A stretch of 64,000 bases of DNA from Streptomyces neyagawaensis (GCF_023516595.1 NZ_JAMGBG010000057.1:28087-92086); one strand, 5' to 3'. Shown: positions 48,993 through 58,197, numbered from the stretch's first letter. The notes: generated from the letters alone by a model not told the origin. Numbers and translations: made by a program.

Positions 48993-50987
48993 ATGACAGC
49001 GACGACCGACGGAAGCACCGGGGCCCTGCCGCCCCGCGCTGCCTCGGCCAGCGACACCGACACCCACACCCCGGTGACGGCGGGGGTCCAGGACACCGCC
49101 GAACGCGCCCTGCGGCGTGCCACCGCGTTCCTCCTCGCGCGTCAGGACGCCCAGGGTTGGTGGAAGGGCGACCTGGAGACCAACGTGACCATGGACGCCG
49201 AGGACCTGCTGCTCCGTCAGTTCCTCGGGATCCGCGACGAGGAGACGACACGGGCCGCCGCCCTGTTCATCCGGGGCGAGCAGCGCGAGGACGGAACCTG
49301 GGCGACCTTCTACGGCGGCCCTCCCGAACTCTCCGCGACCGTCGAGGCGTATGTCGCGCTGCGGCTGGCCGGTGACGACCCGTCGGAGCCGCACATGGCG
49401 AAGGCGTCCGCGTGGATCCGGGAGCGTGGAGGGATCGCCGCGGCCCGCGTCTTCACGCGGATCTGGCTCGCCCTGTTCGGCTGGTGGAAGTGGGACGACC
49501 TGCCGGAGATGCCGCCGGAACTGATCTACTTCCCGAAGTGGATGCCGCTGAACATCTACGACTTCGGGTGCTGGGCGCGGCAGACCATCGTGCCGCTCAC
49601 CGTCGTCTCCGCGAAGCGCCCGGTGCGGCCCGCCCCCTTCCCCCTCGACGAACTGCACACCGACCCCGGCCGGCCCAACCCGCCCGCGCCCCTCGACCCG
49701 CTGGGCACCTGGGAGGGCGCCTTCCAGCGGCTCGACAAGGTGCTGCACGGCTACCACAAGGTCGCGCTGAAGCGTCTGCGCCGAGCGGCGATGAACAGCG
49801 CCGCCCGCTGGATCATCGAGCGGCAGGAGAACGACGGCTGCTGGGGCGGCATCCAGCCGCCGGCCGTGTACTCGATCATCGCGCTCCATCTGCTCGGCTA
49901 CGACCTCCAGCACCCCGTGATGCGGGCGGGCCTCGAGTCCCTGGACCGGTTCGCCGTGTGGCGCGAGGACGGCGCCCGCATGATCGAGGCGTGCCAGTCA
50001 CCGGTGTGGGACACCTGCCTCGCCACCATCGCCCTCGCCGACGCCGGGCTGCCCGCCGACCACCCCCAACTGGTCAGGGCCGCCGACTGGATGCTCGGGG
50101 AGGAGATCGTCCGCCCCGGCGACTGGTCCGTCAGACGCCCCCAACTCCCTCCGGGCGGCTGGGCGTTCGAGTTCCACAACGACAACTACCCCGACATCGA
50201 CGACACCGCCGAGGTGGTGCTCGCCCTGCGCAGGGTCAAGCACCCCGACCCCGAACGCGTCGAGAGGGCCATCGCCCGCGGCGTCCGCTGGAACCTCGGG
50301 ATGCAGTCGAGGAACGGCGCCTGGGGCGCCTTCGACGTCGACAACACCAGCGCCTTCCCCAACAAGCTGCCCTTCTGCGACTTCGGCGAGGTCATCGACC
50401 CGCCGTCCGCCGACGTCACCGCCCACGTGGTGGAGATGCTCGCGGTCGAGGGCCTCTCCCACGACCCGCGCACCCGGCGCGGCATCGAATGGCTCCTCGC
50501 CGAACAGGAGCCGAGCGGCGCGTGGTTCGGCCGCTGGGGCGTCAACTACATCTACGGAACGGGGTCCGTGGTCCCCGCGCTGGTCGCCGCCGGGCTCCCC
50601 GCCGCGCATCCGGCGATCCGCCGGGCCGTGGCCTGGTTGGAGACCGTCCAGAACGACGACGGCGGCTGGGGCGAGGACCTGCGCTCCTACCCCGACCCCG
50701 CCGAATGGGGCGGCAAGGGCGCCTCCACCGCCTCCCAGACCGCCTGGGCGCTCCTCGCGCTGCTGGCCGCGGGCGAGCGGGACTCCAAGGCCGTGGAGCG
50801 CGGCGTCGCATGGCTCGCGGGCACCCAGCGCGGCGACGGCGGCTGGGACGAGCCCCAGTTCACCGGGACCGGCTTCCCGTGGGACTTCTCCATCAACTAC
50901 CACCTCTACCGTCAGGTGTTCCCGCTCACCGCGCTCGGCCGGTACGTCCACGGCGAACCAGCCGTGCTGAAGGCCGGGGCGAGCTGA
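48993..50987 (+). CDS. shc: Squalene-hopene cyclase
   Basis: A 664-residue monotopic membrane cyclase that turns squalene into hopene and hopanol. The catalytic acid motif DIDDTA is at residues 401-404, and QW repeats are spread through the protein, for example QDAQGWWKGDLETNVT, QENDGCWGGIQPPAVYS, QNDDGGWGE and QRGDGGWDEPQFTGTGFP. Length and motifs are normal. AAGGGGAAG precedes ATG 48993. The 136-bp gap before it is the largest inside the hopanoid locus, so an internal promoter is possible. Confidence 0.97.
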   Translation: MTATTDGSTGALPPRAASASDTDTHTPVTAGVQDTAERALRRATAFLLARQDAQGWWKGDLETNVTMDAEDLLLRQFLGIRDEETTRAAALFIRGEQREDGTWATFYGGPPELSATVEAYVALRLAGDDPSEPHMAKASAWIRERGGIAAARVFTRIWLALFGWWKWDDLPEMPPELIYFPKWMPLNIYDFGCWARQTIVPLTVVSAKRPVRPAPFPLDELHTDPGRPNPPAPLDPLGTWEGAFQRLDKVLHGYHKVALKRLRRAAMNSAARWIIERQENDGCWGGIQPPAVYSIIALHLLGYDLQHPVMRAGLESLDRFAVWREDGARMIEACQSPVWDTCLATIALADAGLPADHPQLVRAADWMLGEEIVRPGDWSVRRPQLPPGGWAFEFHNDNYPDIDDTAEVVLALRRVKHPDPERVERAIARGVRWNLGMQSRNGAWGAFDVDNTSAFPNKLPFCDFGEVIDPPSADVTAHVVEMLAVEGLSHDPRTRRGIEWLLAEQEPSGAWFGRWGVNYIYGTGSVVPALVAAGLPAAHPAIRRAVAWLETVQNDDGGWGEDLRSYPDPAEWGGKGASTASQTAWALLALLAAGERDSKAVERGVAWLAGTQRGDGGWDEPQFTGTGFPWDFSINYHLYRQVFPLTALGRYVHGEPAVLKAGAS

Positions 50988-51631
50988 TGGACACGGCCGC
51001 CGTCCCCGCCCCGCTGCTGATCGCCTGCGCGCTCGGCATCGAGCAGTTCGCCCTGCGCAGCGGCGACCCGGGCGGCGCCGGGGGCCCGGTCACCGTCCTG
51101 CGGACCGGCATGGGGCCGAAGGCCGCCGAACGCGCCGTCACCCGGCTGCTCGCCGACCGGGCGCTGGACGGGGCCGCTGTGCTCGCCACCGGATTCTGCG
51201 CGGGGCTCGCCCCCGGCATGCACCCCGGTGACCTCGTCGTCGCCGGGGAGACGAGGGGCCCAGACGGCGCCGTCACGCCCTGTGTGGGCGTCGAACGCCT
51301 GGTCAAGGAGCTGGGGCGGGCCGTGCCCGGACGCACGGTCCACACCGGCCCGCTCACCGGGTCCGATCACGTCGTCCGCGGTCAGGAACGGGCGGACCTC
51401 TTCGCCACCGGAGCGATCGCGGTCGACATGGAATCCGCGGTCACGCTCCACTGCGCCGTGCGAGCGGGCGCGCGCCCGGTTGCGGCCGTCCGGGTGGTCG
51501 TGGACGCTCCAGAACATGAACTGGTCCGGATCGGCACGGTACGCGGTGGAATATCGGCTTTCCGCGTTCTTCGTGCCGTCCTCCCCGCTTACTACGAATG
51601 GCACCGTTCCTTGCTGCTCCCCAGGAGGTGA
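50987..51631 (+). CDS. hpnG: Hopanoid phosphorylase/nucleosidase HpnG
   Basis: A 214-residue protein of the MTA/SAH nucleosidase-purine phosphorylase fold. The core region VLRTGMGPKAAERAV, GFCAGLAPGMHPGDLVVA and the nucleoside-binding AIAVDMESAVTLHCA are visible. HpnG removes adenine from adenosylhopane, leading toward ribosylhopane. Its ATG overlaps the shc stop by one base, and hpnH starts five bases after its stop, so the three are coupled. Confidence 0.93.
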   Translation: MDTAAVPAPLLIACALGIEQFALRSGDPGGAGGPVTVLRTGMGPKAAERAVTRLLADRALDGAAVLATGFCAGLAPGMHPGDLVVAGETRGPDGAVTPCVGVERLVKELGRAVPGRTVHTGPLTGSDHVVRGQERADLFATGAIAVDMESAVTLHCAVRAGARPVAAVRVVVDAPEHELVRIGTVRGGISAFRVLRAVLPAYYEWHRSLLLPRR

Positions 51632-51636
51632 GCCAG

Positions 51637-52659
51637 ATGGCCATGCCGCTCCGCCAGTCCATCAAGGTGGCGACGTATCTCGCTGAACAGAAGCTCCGCA
51701 AGCGCGACAAGTTTCCGCTGATCGTCGAGTTGGAACCGCTCTACGCCTGCAATCTGAAGTGCGAGGGCTGCGGCAAGATCCAGCATCCGGCCGGGGTGCT
51801 CAAGCAGCGGATGCCGGTGGCGCAGGCCGTGGGCGCCGTCCTCGAATCGGGTGCCCCGATGGTGTCCATCGCCGGCGGCGAGCCCCTGATGCACCCGCAC
51901 ATCGACGAGATCGTGCGGCAGTTGGTGGCCCGCCGGAAGTACGTCTTCCTGTGCACCAACGCGCTGCTGCTGCGCAAGAAGATGGACAAGTTCAAGCCCT
52001 CGCCGTACTTCGCGTTCGCCGTGCACATCGACGGGCTGCGGGAGCGGCACGACGAGTCGGTGGCCAAGGAGGGAGTGTTCGACGAGGCCGTCGCCGCCAT
52101 CAAGGAGGCCAAGCGGCGCGGCTTCCGGGTGACCACCAACTCGACCTTCTTCAACACCGACACCCCGCAGACCATCATCGAGGTCCTCAACTTCCTCAAC
52201 GACGACCTGAAGGTCGACGAGATGATGATCTCGCCCGCCTACGCCTACGAGAAGGCGCCCGACCAGGAGCACTTCCTCGGTGTGGAGCAGACCCGCGAAC
52301 TGTTCAGGAAGGCCTTCGCGGGCGGCAACCGCCGCCGCTGGCGCTTGAACCACTCGCCCCTCTTCCTGGACTTCCTGGAGGGCAGGGTCGACTTCCCGTG
52401 CACCGCGTGGGCGATCCCCAACTACTCGCTCTTCGGCTGGCAGAAGCCCTGCTACCTGATGAGCGACGGCTACGTCACGACCTACCGCGAGCTGATCGAG
52501 GACACCGACTGGGACGCGTACGGCCGCGGCAAGGACCCCCGGTGCGCCAACTGCATGGCGCACTGCGGCTACGAGCCCACCGCCGTCCTCGCCACCATGG
52601 GATCGCTGAAGGAGTCGCTGCGCGCCCTGCGCGAGACGGTCTCCGGGAACCAGGGGTGA
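51637..52659 (+). CDS. hpnH: Radical SAM adenosylhopane synthase HpnH
   Basis: A 340-residue radical SAM enzyme. The cluster motif CNLKCEGC places Cys at 38, 42 and 45, GGEPLMHPHI is the SAM-binding GGE region, and a C-terminal CANCMAHCGYEP cluster could bind further iron. It adds the 5'-deoxyadenosyl group to diploptene, the first side-chain step. AGGAGGTG lies before ATG 51637. It is followed 4 bp later by ispG, another iron-sulfur enzyme. Confidence 0.96.
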   Translation: MAMPLRQSIKVATYLAEQKLRKRDKFPLIVELEPLYACNLKCEGCGKIQHPAGVLKQRMPVAQAVGAVLESGAPMVSIAGGEPLMHPHIDEIVRQLVARRKYVFLCTNALLLRKKMDKFKPSPYFAFAVHIDGLRERHDESVAKEGVFDEAVAAIKEAKRRGFRVTTNSTFFNTDTPQTIIEVLNFLNDDLKVDEMMISPAYAYEKAPDQEHFLGVEQTRELFRKAFAGGNRRRWRLNHSPLFLDFLEGRVDFPCTAWAIPNYSLFGWQKPCYLMSDGYVTTYRELIEDTDWDAYGRGKDPRCANCMAHCGYEPTAVLATMGSLKESLRALRETVSGNQG

Positions 52660-52663
52660 CGGC

Positions 52664-53821
52664 ATGACCGCCGTGTCCCTCGGGCTGCCGGAGGTCCCCG
52701 TCCGGCCGGTCGCCGAGCGCCGGGAGAGTCGGCGGATCCAGGTCGGGTCGGTGGCCGTCGGCGGTGGCGCGCCGGTGTCGGTGCAGTCGATGACGACGAC
52801 CCGTACGTCGGACGTCGGCGCCACCCTGCAGCAGATCGCCGAGCTCACCGCGTCCGGCTGCCAGATCGTGCGGGTCGCCTGCCCCACGCAGGACGACGCG
52901 GACGCCCTCGCCACCATCGCCCGCAAGTCGCAGATCCCGGTGATCGCGGACATCCACTTCCAGCCGAAGTACGTGTTCGCCGCGATCGAGGCCGGGTGCG
53001 CGGCCGTCCGGGTCAACCCCGGCAACATCAAGCAGTTCGACGACAAGGTGAAGGAGATCGCGCGGGCGGCGAAGGACCACGGGACGCCGATCCGCATCGG
53101 GGTCAACGCCGGGTCGCTCGACCGGCGCCTCCTCCAGAAGTACGGCAGGGCGACGCCCGAGGCGCTGGTGGAGTCCGCGCTGTGGGAGGCGTCGCTGTTC
53201 GAGGAGCACGACTTCCGGGACCTCAAGATCTCCGTCAAGCACAACGACCCGGTCGTGATGATCGAGGCGTACCGGCAGCTCGCCGCCCGCTGCGACTACC
53301 CGCTGCACCTGGGTGTCACAGAGGCGGGCCCCGCGTTCCAGGGCACGATCAAGTCGGCGGTGGCCTTCGGGGCGCTCCTGTCCGAGGGCATCGGTGACAC
53401 GATCCGGGTCTCGCTGAGCGCACCACCGGCCGAGGAGGTCAAGGTCGGCATCCAGATCCTGGAGTCGCTGAACCTGAAGGCGCGGCGGCTGGAGATCGTG
53501 TCCTGCCCGTCGTGCGGGCGGGCGCAGGTCGACGTCTACCGGCTGGCGGACGAGGTGACCGCCGGGCTGGAGGGCATGGAGGTGCCGTTGCGCGTCGCGG
53601 TCATGGGCTGCGTCGTCAACGGTCCCGGGGAGGCGCGGGAGGCGGACCTCGGGGTCGCTTCCGGAAACGGCAAGGGGCAGATCTTCGTGAAGGGCGAGGT
53701 CATCAAGACCGTGCCCGAGTCGAAGATCGTGGAGACCCTCATCGAAGAGGCGATGAAGATCGCCGAGCAGATGGAGAAGGACGGCGTCGCGTCGGGGGAA
53801 CCGGCGGTCACCGTGAGTTGA
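52664..53821 (+). CDS. ispG: 4-hydroxy-3-methylbut-2-en-1-yl diphosphate synthase (IspG/GcpE)
   Basis: A 385-residue MEP-pathway enzyme with a TIM barrel (residues about 30-280) and a C-terminal 4Fe-4S domain (SCPSCGRAQ and GCVVNGPGEA supply three Cys and a Glu). It converts MEcPP to HMBPP. SVQSMTTT and CQIVRVACP are the expected N-terminal blocks. Within the hopanoid locus it boosts precursor supply; Streptomyces normally carries another copy elsewhere in the genome (known for S. coelicolor). Confidence 0.97.
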   Translation: MTAVSLGLPEVPVRPVAERRESRRIQVGSVAVGGGAPVSVQSMTTTRTSDVGATLQQIAELTASGCQIVRVACPTQDDADALATIARKSQIPVIADIHFQPKYVFAAIEAGCAAVRVNPGNIKQFDDKVKEIARAAKDHGTPIRIGVNAGSLDRRLLQKYGRATPEALVESALWEASLFEEHDFRDLKISVKHNDPVVMIEAYRQLAARCDYPLHLGVTEAGPAFQGTIKSAVAFGALLSEGIGDTIRVSLSAPPAEEVKVGIQILESLNLKARRLEIVSCPSCGRAQVDVYRLADEVTAGLEGMEVPLRVAVMGCVVNGPGEAREADLGVASGNGKGQIFVKGEVIKTVPESKIVETLIEEAMKIAEQMEKDGVASGEPAVTVS

Positions 53822-53860
53822 CGACACGGGCTGAGAGTACGGATCGAGAGGGGGCCCGAC

Positions 53861-55810
53861 GTGACGATTCTGGAGAGCATCCGGCAACCGCGCGATGTGA
53901 AGGCGCTGACCGAGGCGGAACTCGGTGCACTGGCCGAGGAGATCCGGGAGTTCCTGGTGCACGCGGTCGCCAGGACCGGTGGTCACCTGGGGCCCAACCT
54001 GGGGGTGGTGGAGCTGACCATCGCGCTCCACCGGGTCTTCGAGTCACCCGCGGACCGGATCCTGTGGGACACCGGTCACCAGAGCTACGTCCACAAGTTG
54101 CTGACAGGGCGTCAGGACTTCTCCAAGCTGCGCGGCAAGGGCGGCCTGTCCGGCTACCCCTCGCGTGAGGAGTCCGAGCACGACGTCATCGAGAACAGCC
54201 ACGCCTCCACCGCCCTCGGCTGGGCCGACGGCCTCGCCAAGGCCCGCCAGGTGCGGGGGGAGCGGGGCCATGTCGTCGCCGTCATCGGTGACGGCGCGCT
54301 CACCGGGGGAATGGCCTGGGAGGCGCTCAACAACATCGCGGCCGCCAAGGACCGGCCGCTGATCATCGTCGTCAACGACAACGAACGCTCCTACGCGCCG
54401 ACCATCGGCGGCCTCGCCAACCACCTCGCCACTCTGCGCACCACCGACGGCTACGAGCAGTTCCTCGCCTGGGGCAAGGACGTCCTGCTGCGCACCCCCG
54501 TCGTCGGCCACCCCATCTACGAGGCGCTGCACGGGGCGAAGAAGGGCTTCAAGGACGCGTTCGCGCCCCAGGGCATGTTCGAGGACCTGGGCCTGAAGTA
54601 CGTCGGGCCGATCGACGGGCACGACGTCCAGGCGGTCGAGTCGGCGCTGCGCCGGGCCAAACGGTTCCATGGGCCCGTCCTCGTCCACTGCCTCACCCAG
54701 AAGGGCCGGGGGTACGAGCCGGCCCTCGCCGACGAGGAGGACCACTTCCACACGGTCGGCGTGATGGACCCGCTCACCTGCGAGCCGCTCGGTCCCCCCG
54801 GAGGGCCGTCCTGGACGTCGGTCTTCGGCGACGAGATCGTCCGGATCGCCGACGAGCGGCAGGACGTCGTCGCCATCACGGCCGCCATGCTGCACCCGGT
54901 GGGTCTCGGCAAGTTCGCGGAGAAGTTCCCCGACCGGGTCTGGGACGTGGGGATCGCCGAGCAGCACGCGGCGGTGTCGGCGGCCGGCCTCGCCACCGGC
55001 GGCCTCCATCCCGTCGTCGCCGTCTACGCCACCTTCCTCAACCGGGCCTTCGACCAGTTGCTGATGGATGTGGCCCTGCACCGGTGCGGGGTGACGTTCG
55101 TCCTGGACCGGGCCGGGGTCACGGGCGTCGACGGAGCCTCGCACAACGGCATGTGGGACATGTCCGTCCTCCAGGTCGTGCCGGGGCTGCGGATTGCCGC
55201 GCCGCGCGACGCCGAACAGCTGCGGGCGCAGCTGCGGGAGGCGGTCGCCGTGGACGACGCGCCGACCCTGATCCGGTTCCCGAAGGAGTCGGTGGGGCCC
55301 GAGATCCCGTCCCTGGAACGGGTCGGCGGCATGGACGTCCTGCACCGGACCCCGGCCCCCGCCGCCCCCGAGGTGCTGCTGGTCGCCGTCGGCGTGATGG
55401 CGGGGGTGTGCCTCCAGGCCGCCGAGTTGCTGGAGGCGCGCGGCATCGGCTGCACCGTCGTCGACCCCCGCTGGGTCAAGCCGGTGGACCCGGCGCTGCC
55501 GTGGCTCGCGGACGAGCACCGGCTGGTGGCGGTCGTGGAGGACAACAGCCGGGCTGCCGGGGTGGGTTCGGCGGTCGCCCTGGCCCTGGGGGACGCCGAC
55601 GTGGACGTACCCGTACGGCGGTTCGGCATCCCCGAGCAGTTCCTGGCGCACGCCAAGCGGGGCGAGGTGTTGGCGGACATCGGGCTGACACCGGTCGACA
55701 TCGCCGGACGGATCAGCGCGTGCCTGGCGGGGAAGGACGCGATCGAGAAGGGGGCGCGCACGCAGGGGGATCCGATCGAGGCCGAGGCCGTCAAGGAGAC
55801 ACCGCAATGA
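53861..55810 (+). CDS. dxs: 1-deoxy-D-xylulose-5-phosphate synthase
   Basis: A 649-residue thiamine diphosphate enzyme that condenses pyruvate and glyceraldehyde-3-phosphate, the entry step of the MEP pathway. Motifs: DTGHQSYVHKLLTGR, the ThDP motif VIGDGALTGGMAWEALNN, the transketolase pyrimidine block FPDRVWDVGIAEQHAAVSAAG and DRAGVTGVDGASHNG. GTG 53861 (VTILESIRQ) gives the family N-terminus. The stop overlaps the next ATG by four bases. It is likely a pathway-specific second copy, as with ispG. Confidence 0.97.
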   Translation: MTILESIRQPRDVKALTEAELGALAEEIREFLVHAVARTGGHLGPNLGVVELTIALHRVFESPADRILWDTGHQSYVHKLLTGRQDFSKLRGKGGLSGYPSREESEHDVIENSHASTALGWADGLAKARQVRGERGHVVAVIGDGALTGGMAWEALNNIAAAKDRPLIIVVNDNERSYAPTIGGLANHLATLRTTDGYEQFLAWGKDVLLRTPVVGHPIYEALHGAKKGFKDAFAPQGMFEDLGLKYVGPIDGHDVQAVESALRRAKRFHGPVLVHCLTQKGRGYEPALADEEDHFHTVGVMDPLTCEPLGPPGGPSWTSVFGDEIVRIADERQDVVAITAAMLHPVGLGKFAEKFPDRVWDVGIAEQHAAVSAAGLATGGLHPVVAVYATFLNRAFDQLLMDVALHRCGVTFVLDRAGVTGVDGASHNGMWDMSVLQVVPGLRIAAPRDAEQLRAQLREAVAVDDAPTLIRFPKESVGPEIPSLERVGGMDVLHRTPAPAAPEVLLVAVGVMAGVCLQAAELLEARGIGCTVVDPRWVKPVDPALPWLADEHRLVAVVEDNSRAAGVGSAVALALGDADVDVPVRRFGIPEQFLAHAKRGEVLADIGLTPVDIAGRISACLAGKDAIEKGARTQGDPIEAEAVKETPQ

Positions 55811-57216
55811 CCACCGCGGAACCCGCCACCGGGAACGGGGAGTTCGACCTCGGCAGACTGCTCGCCGAGCGCGGCGCCGAGCGCTACGAACTCCACGCCC
55901 GCTACCTGAACCACCAACTCCCGCGCATGCTGCACACCATCGGCTTCGACAAGGTCTATGAGCGTGCCGAGGGCGCGTACTTCTGGGACGCCGACGGGCA
56001 GGACCACCTGGACATGCTCGCCGGGTTCGGGGTGATGGGCCTCGGCCGCCACCACCCCGTCGTCCGCAAGGCGCTGCACGACGTCCTCGACGCGCAGCTC
56101 GCCGACCTCACCCGCTTCGACTGCCAGCCCCTGCCCGGACTGCTCGCCGAACGGCTGCTCGCCCACAGCCCCCACCTGGACCGGGTGTTCTTCGGCAACA
56201 GCGGGACGGAGGCCGTCGAGACCGCGCTGAAGTTCGCCCGCTACGCCACCGGCCGCACCCGCGTCCTCTACTGCGACCACGCCTTCCACGGGCTCACCAC
56301 CGGCTCCCTCTCCGTCAACGGCGAGAACGGCTTCCGGGACGGCTTTGCCCCGCTGCTGCCCGACACCGCCGTACCGCTCGGTGATCTCGACGCACTGGCG
56401 AGGGAGCTGAAGGAGGGCGATGTCGCCGCCCTGATCGTGGAACCCATCCAGGGCAAGGGGGTGCACGAGGCGCCGCCCGGCTATCTGCGCGCCGCCCAGG
56501 AACTGCTGCGCGCGCACAAGGCGCTGCTCATCCTCGACGAGGTGCAGACCGGGCTCGGAAGGACCGGGGACTTCTACGCCTATCAGCACGAGGAGGGCGT
56601 GGAGCCGGACCTGGTGTGCGTCGCCAAGGCGCTCTCCGGCGGGTACGTACCGGTCGGCGCCACCCTCGGCAAGGAGTGGATCTTCAAGAAGGTCTACTCG
56701 TCGATGGACCGCGTCCTCGTCCACTCGGCGAGCTTCGGCTCCAACGCCCAGGCCATGGCCGCCGGGCTCGCCGTCCTGTCAGTGATGGAGAACGAGGAGA
56801 TCGTGGCGAACGCCCGCGCCACGGGAGAACTGCTCAAGAGCCGGCTGGCCGCGCTGGTCGACAAGTACGAGCTGCTCAGCGAGGTGCGCGGCCGTGGACT
56901 GATGATCGGCATCGAGTTCGGCAGACCCAGGTCACTGAAGCTGCGCGGCCGGTGGACGATGCTCCAGGCGGCGCGCAAGGGACTGTTCGCCCAGATGGTC
57001 GTCGTGCCGCTGCTGCAACGGCACCGCATCCTCACGCAGGTCTCCGGCGACCATCTGGAGGTGATCAAGCTGATCCCGCCGCTGATCATCGGGGAACGGG
57101 AGGTGGACCGGTTCGTCGCGGCCTTCACCGAGGTGATGGACGACGCGCACAGCGGCGGCGGGCTGATGTGGGACTTCGGCAGGACCCTGGTGAAGCAGGC
57201 GGTGGCCAACCGTTAG
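55807..57216 (+). CDS. Class III aminotransferase of the hopanoid locus (HpnO-like)
   Basis: A 469-residue PLP enzyme. The PLP lysine is in CVAKALSGGYVPVGATL, with the ILDEVQTGLGRTG motif and GNSGTEAVETALKFARYATGR. The C-terminal 60 residues (GLMWDFGRTLVKQAVANR) lie beyond the usual ornithine-aminotransferase end. In hopanoid producers such an enzyme aminates the side-chain terminus to aminobacteriohopanetriol. Coupling to dxs by ATGA and position after the hpn genes support that role over acetylornithine metabolism. Confidence 0.88.
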   Translation: MTTAEPATGNGEFDLGRLLAERGAERYELHARYLNHQLPRMLHTIGFDKVYERAEGAYFWDADGQDHLDMLAGFGVMGLGRHHPVVRKALHDVLDAQLADLTRFDCQPLPGLLAERLLAHSPHLDRVFFGNSGTEAVETALKFARYATGRTRVLYCDHAFHGLTTGSLSVNGENGFRDGFAPLLPDTAVPLGDLDALARELKEGDVAALIVEPIQGKGVHEAPPGYLRAAQELLRAHKALLILDEVQTGLGRTGDFYAYQHEEGVEPDLVCVAKALSGGYVPVGATLGKEWIFKKVYSSMDRVLVHSASFGSNAQAMAAGLAVLSVMENEEIVANARATGELLKSRLAALVDKYELLSEVRGRGLMIGIEFGRPRSLKLRGRWTMLQAARKGLFAQMVVVPLLQRHRILTQVSGDHLEVIKLIPPLIIGEREVDRFVAAFTEVMDDAHSGGGLMWDFGRTLVKQAVANR

Positions 57217-57255
57217 GCCACGCTCCGAGCGGACCGTGCCCCGGCCGCCCGGCGC

Positions 57256-57292
57256 TTTGCCTCTGAGGCAAGAAATTTGCCCCACAGGCAAA
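57256..57292. promoter_or_regulatory. Twin palindromic operators before the XRE-cupin gene
   Basis: Two sites of the form TTTGCC-N5-GGCAAR lie at 57256-57272 (TTTGCCTCTGAGGCAAG) and 57276-57292 (TTTGCCCCACAGGCAAA). Their centres are 20 bp apart, close to two helical turns, and the second ends 11 bp before the start codon. This is typical of autorepression by an XRE-type dimer. Confidence 0.75.
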
Positions 57293-57303
57293 GCTGGGGC
57301 TGA

Positions 57304-57948
57304 ATGGAGGGCATGAGCCCTTCCGAGGGTACGGACCCTCCCGAGCCCGCGGCGAACGCGGACCTGCCCGTCGTCGCCCCGCAGCTGCGCGCCCTGCGCC
57401 GCCGGGCCTCCCTCACGCTGGAGGCGGCGGCCCAGGCCGCCGGGCTGTCACCGGCGCACCTCTCCCGGCTGGAGACAGGGCAGCGCCAGCCCTCGCTGCC
57501 GATGCTGCTCACGCTGGCCCGCGTCTACGGTACGACCGTCTCCGAACTGCTCGGCGAGACGGTCCCCGAACGGGACGCCGTCCTGCGTGCCGGTGACATG
57601 GAGCCCACCCGGGCCGGCGGCTGGACGTACTGGCAGGCGGGCGCCCCCGGACGAGGGATGCAGGCGCTGCGCGTCCATGTGCCGTACGGCTCCCAGGGCG
57701 ACATCGTGCGCGTCCACCCCGGCGAGGAGTGGCTGTACGTCCTGAAGGGACGCCTGCGGCTGCGCCTCGGGGACGCCACGCACCTGCTCGGGCCCGGGGA
57801 CAGCGCGCACTTCGACTCGCTCACCCCGCACCGCATCGCCGCCGCCGATGACGACGGCGCCGACCTGCTGTTCGTCCACACCCTGTTGCAGAGCCCGACC
57901 GCCGCGTTGTGCCTCGGGCCGACCACCCCGGAGACCACCCATGGCTGA
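57304..57948 (+). CDS. XRE-cupin transcriptional regulator
   Basis: A 214-residue regulator with two domains. Residues about 25-85 are an XRE helix-turn-helix (PQLRALRRRASLTLEAAAQAAGLSPAHLSRLETGQRQPS). Residues about 120-200 are a cupin barrel (HPGEEWLYVLKGRLRLRLGD, LGPGDSAHFDSLTPHRIA) that could bind a metal and small ligand. ATG 57304 or ATG 57313 may be used, and no strong ribosome binding site is visible. Two matching operators overlap its promoter. It overlaps the next small gene by 8 bp, and controls at least that operon. Confidence 0.9.
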   Translation: MEGMSPSEGTDPPEPAANADLPVVAPQLRALRRRASLTLEAAAQAAGLSPAHLSRLETGQRQPSLPMLLTLARVYGTTVSELLGETVPERDAVLRAGDMEPTRAGGWTYWQAGAPGRGMQALRVHVPYGSQGDIVRVHPGEEWLYVLKGRLRLRLGDATHLLGPGDSAHFDSLTPHRIAAADDDGADLLFVHTLLQSPTAALCLGPTTPETTHG

Positions 57949-58063
57949 CATGGAAGAGAAGTTCCCCCGCGCCCTGTGGGTGCGGCTCATCATCTACATC
58001 GCCGTCGGCCACCTCTTCGCGGCCTTCATCTATCTGCTGTTCGAGGTGGGCGCCAAGCAGTGA
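57941..58063 (+). CDS. DUF6126-type single-pass membrane peptide
   Basis: A 40-residue peptide, MADMEEKFPRALWVRLIIY followed by IAVGHLFAAFIYLLFEVGAKQ. One transmembrane helix spans about residues 15-36. The family (DUF6126 in my memory) occurs in Streptomyces beside XRE-cupin regulators. The start overlaps the regulator by 8 bp, so the two are translated together. It may be a small regulatory or transport-associated membrane protein; the function is unknown. A minisatellite begins at its stop codon. Confidence 0.8.
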   Translation: MADMEEKFPRALWVRLIIYIAVGHLFAAFIYLLFEVGAKQ

Positions 58064-58171
58064 CGGAGGCGGGCGCCGTGCGGTGACCGAGGTGAGCGCG
58101 CTGTGCGGTGACCGAGGTGAGCGCGCTGTGCGGTGACCGAGGCGCTGTGCGGTGACCGAGGCGCTGTGCGG
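58061..58171 (+). repeat. Minisatellite of 19-25 bp units starting at a stop codon
   Basis: Units: 58061-58083 (diverged), 58084-58108 and 58109-58133 (identical 25-mers beginning TGACCGAGGTGAGCGC), then 58134-58152 and 58153-58171 (identical 19-mers TGACCGAGGCGCTGTGCGG). The shorter form is the longer one with an internal 6-bp deletion. The first TGA is the stop of the small membrane gene, and the array ends 27 bp before the opposing phosphatase gene. Confidence 0.9.
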
Positions 58172-58197
58172 AGGCCGAGGTGGGGGGCCGAGCGCTG

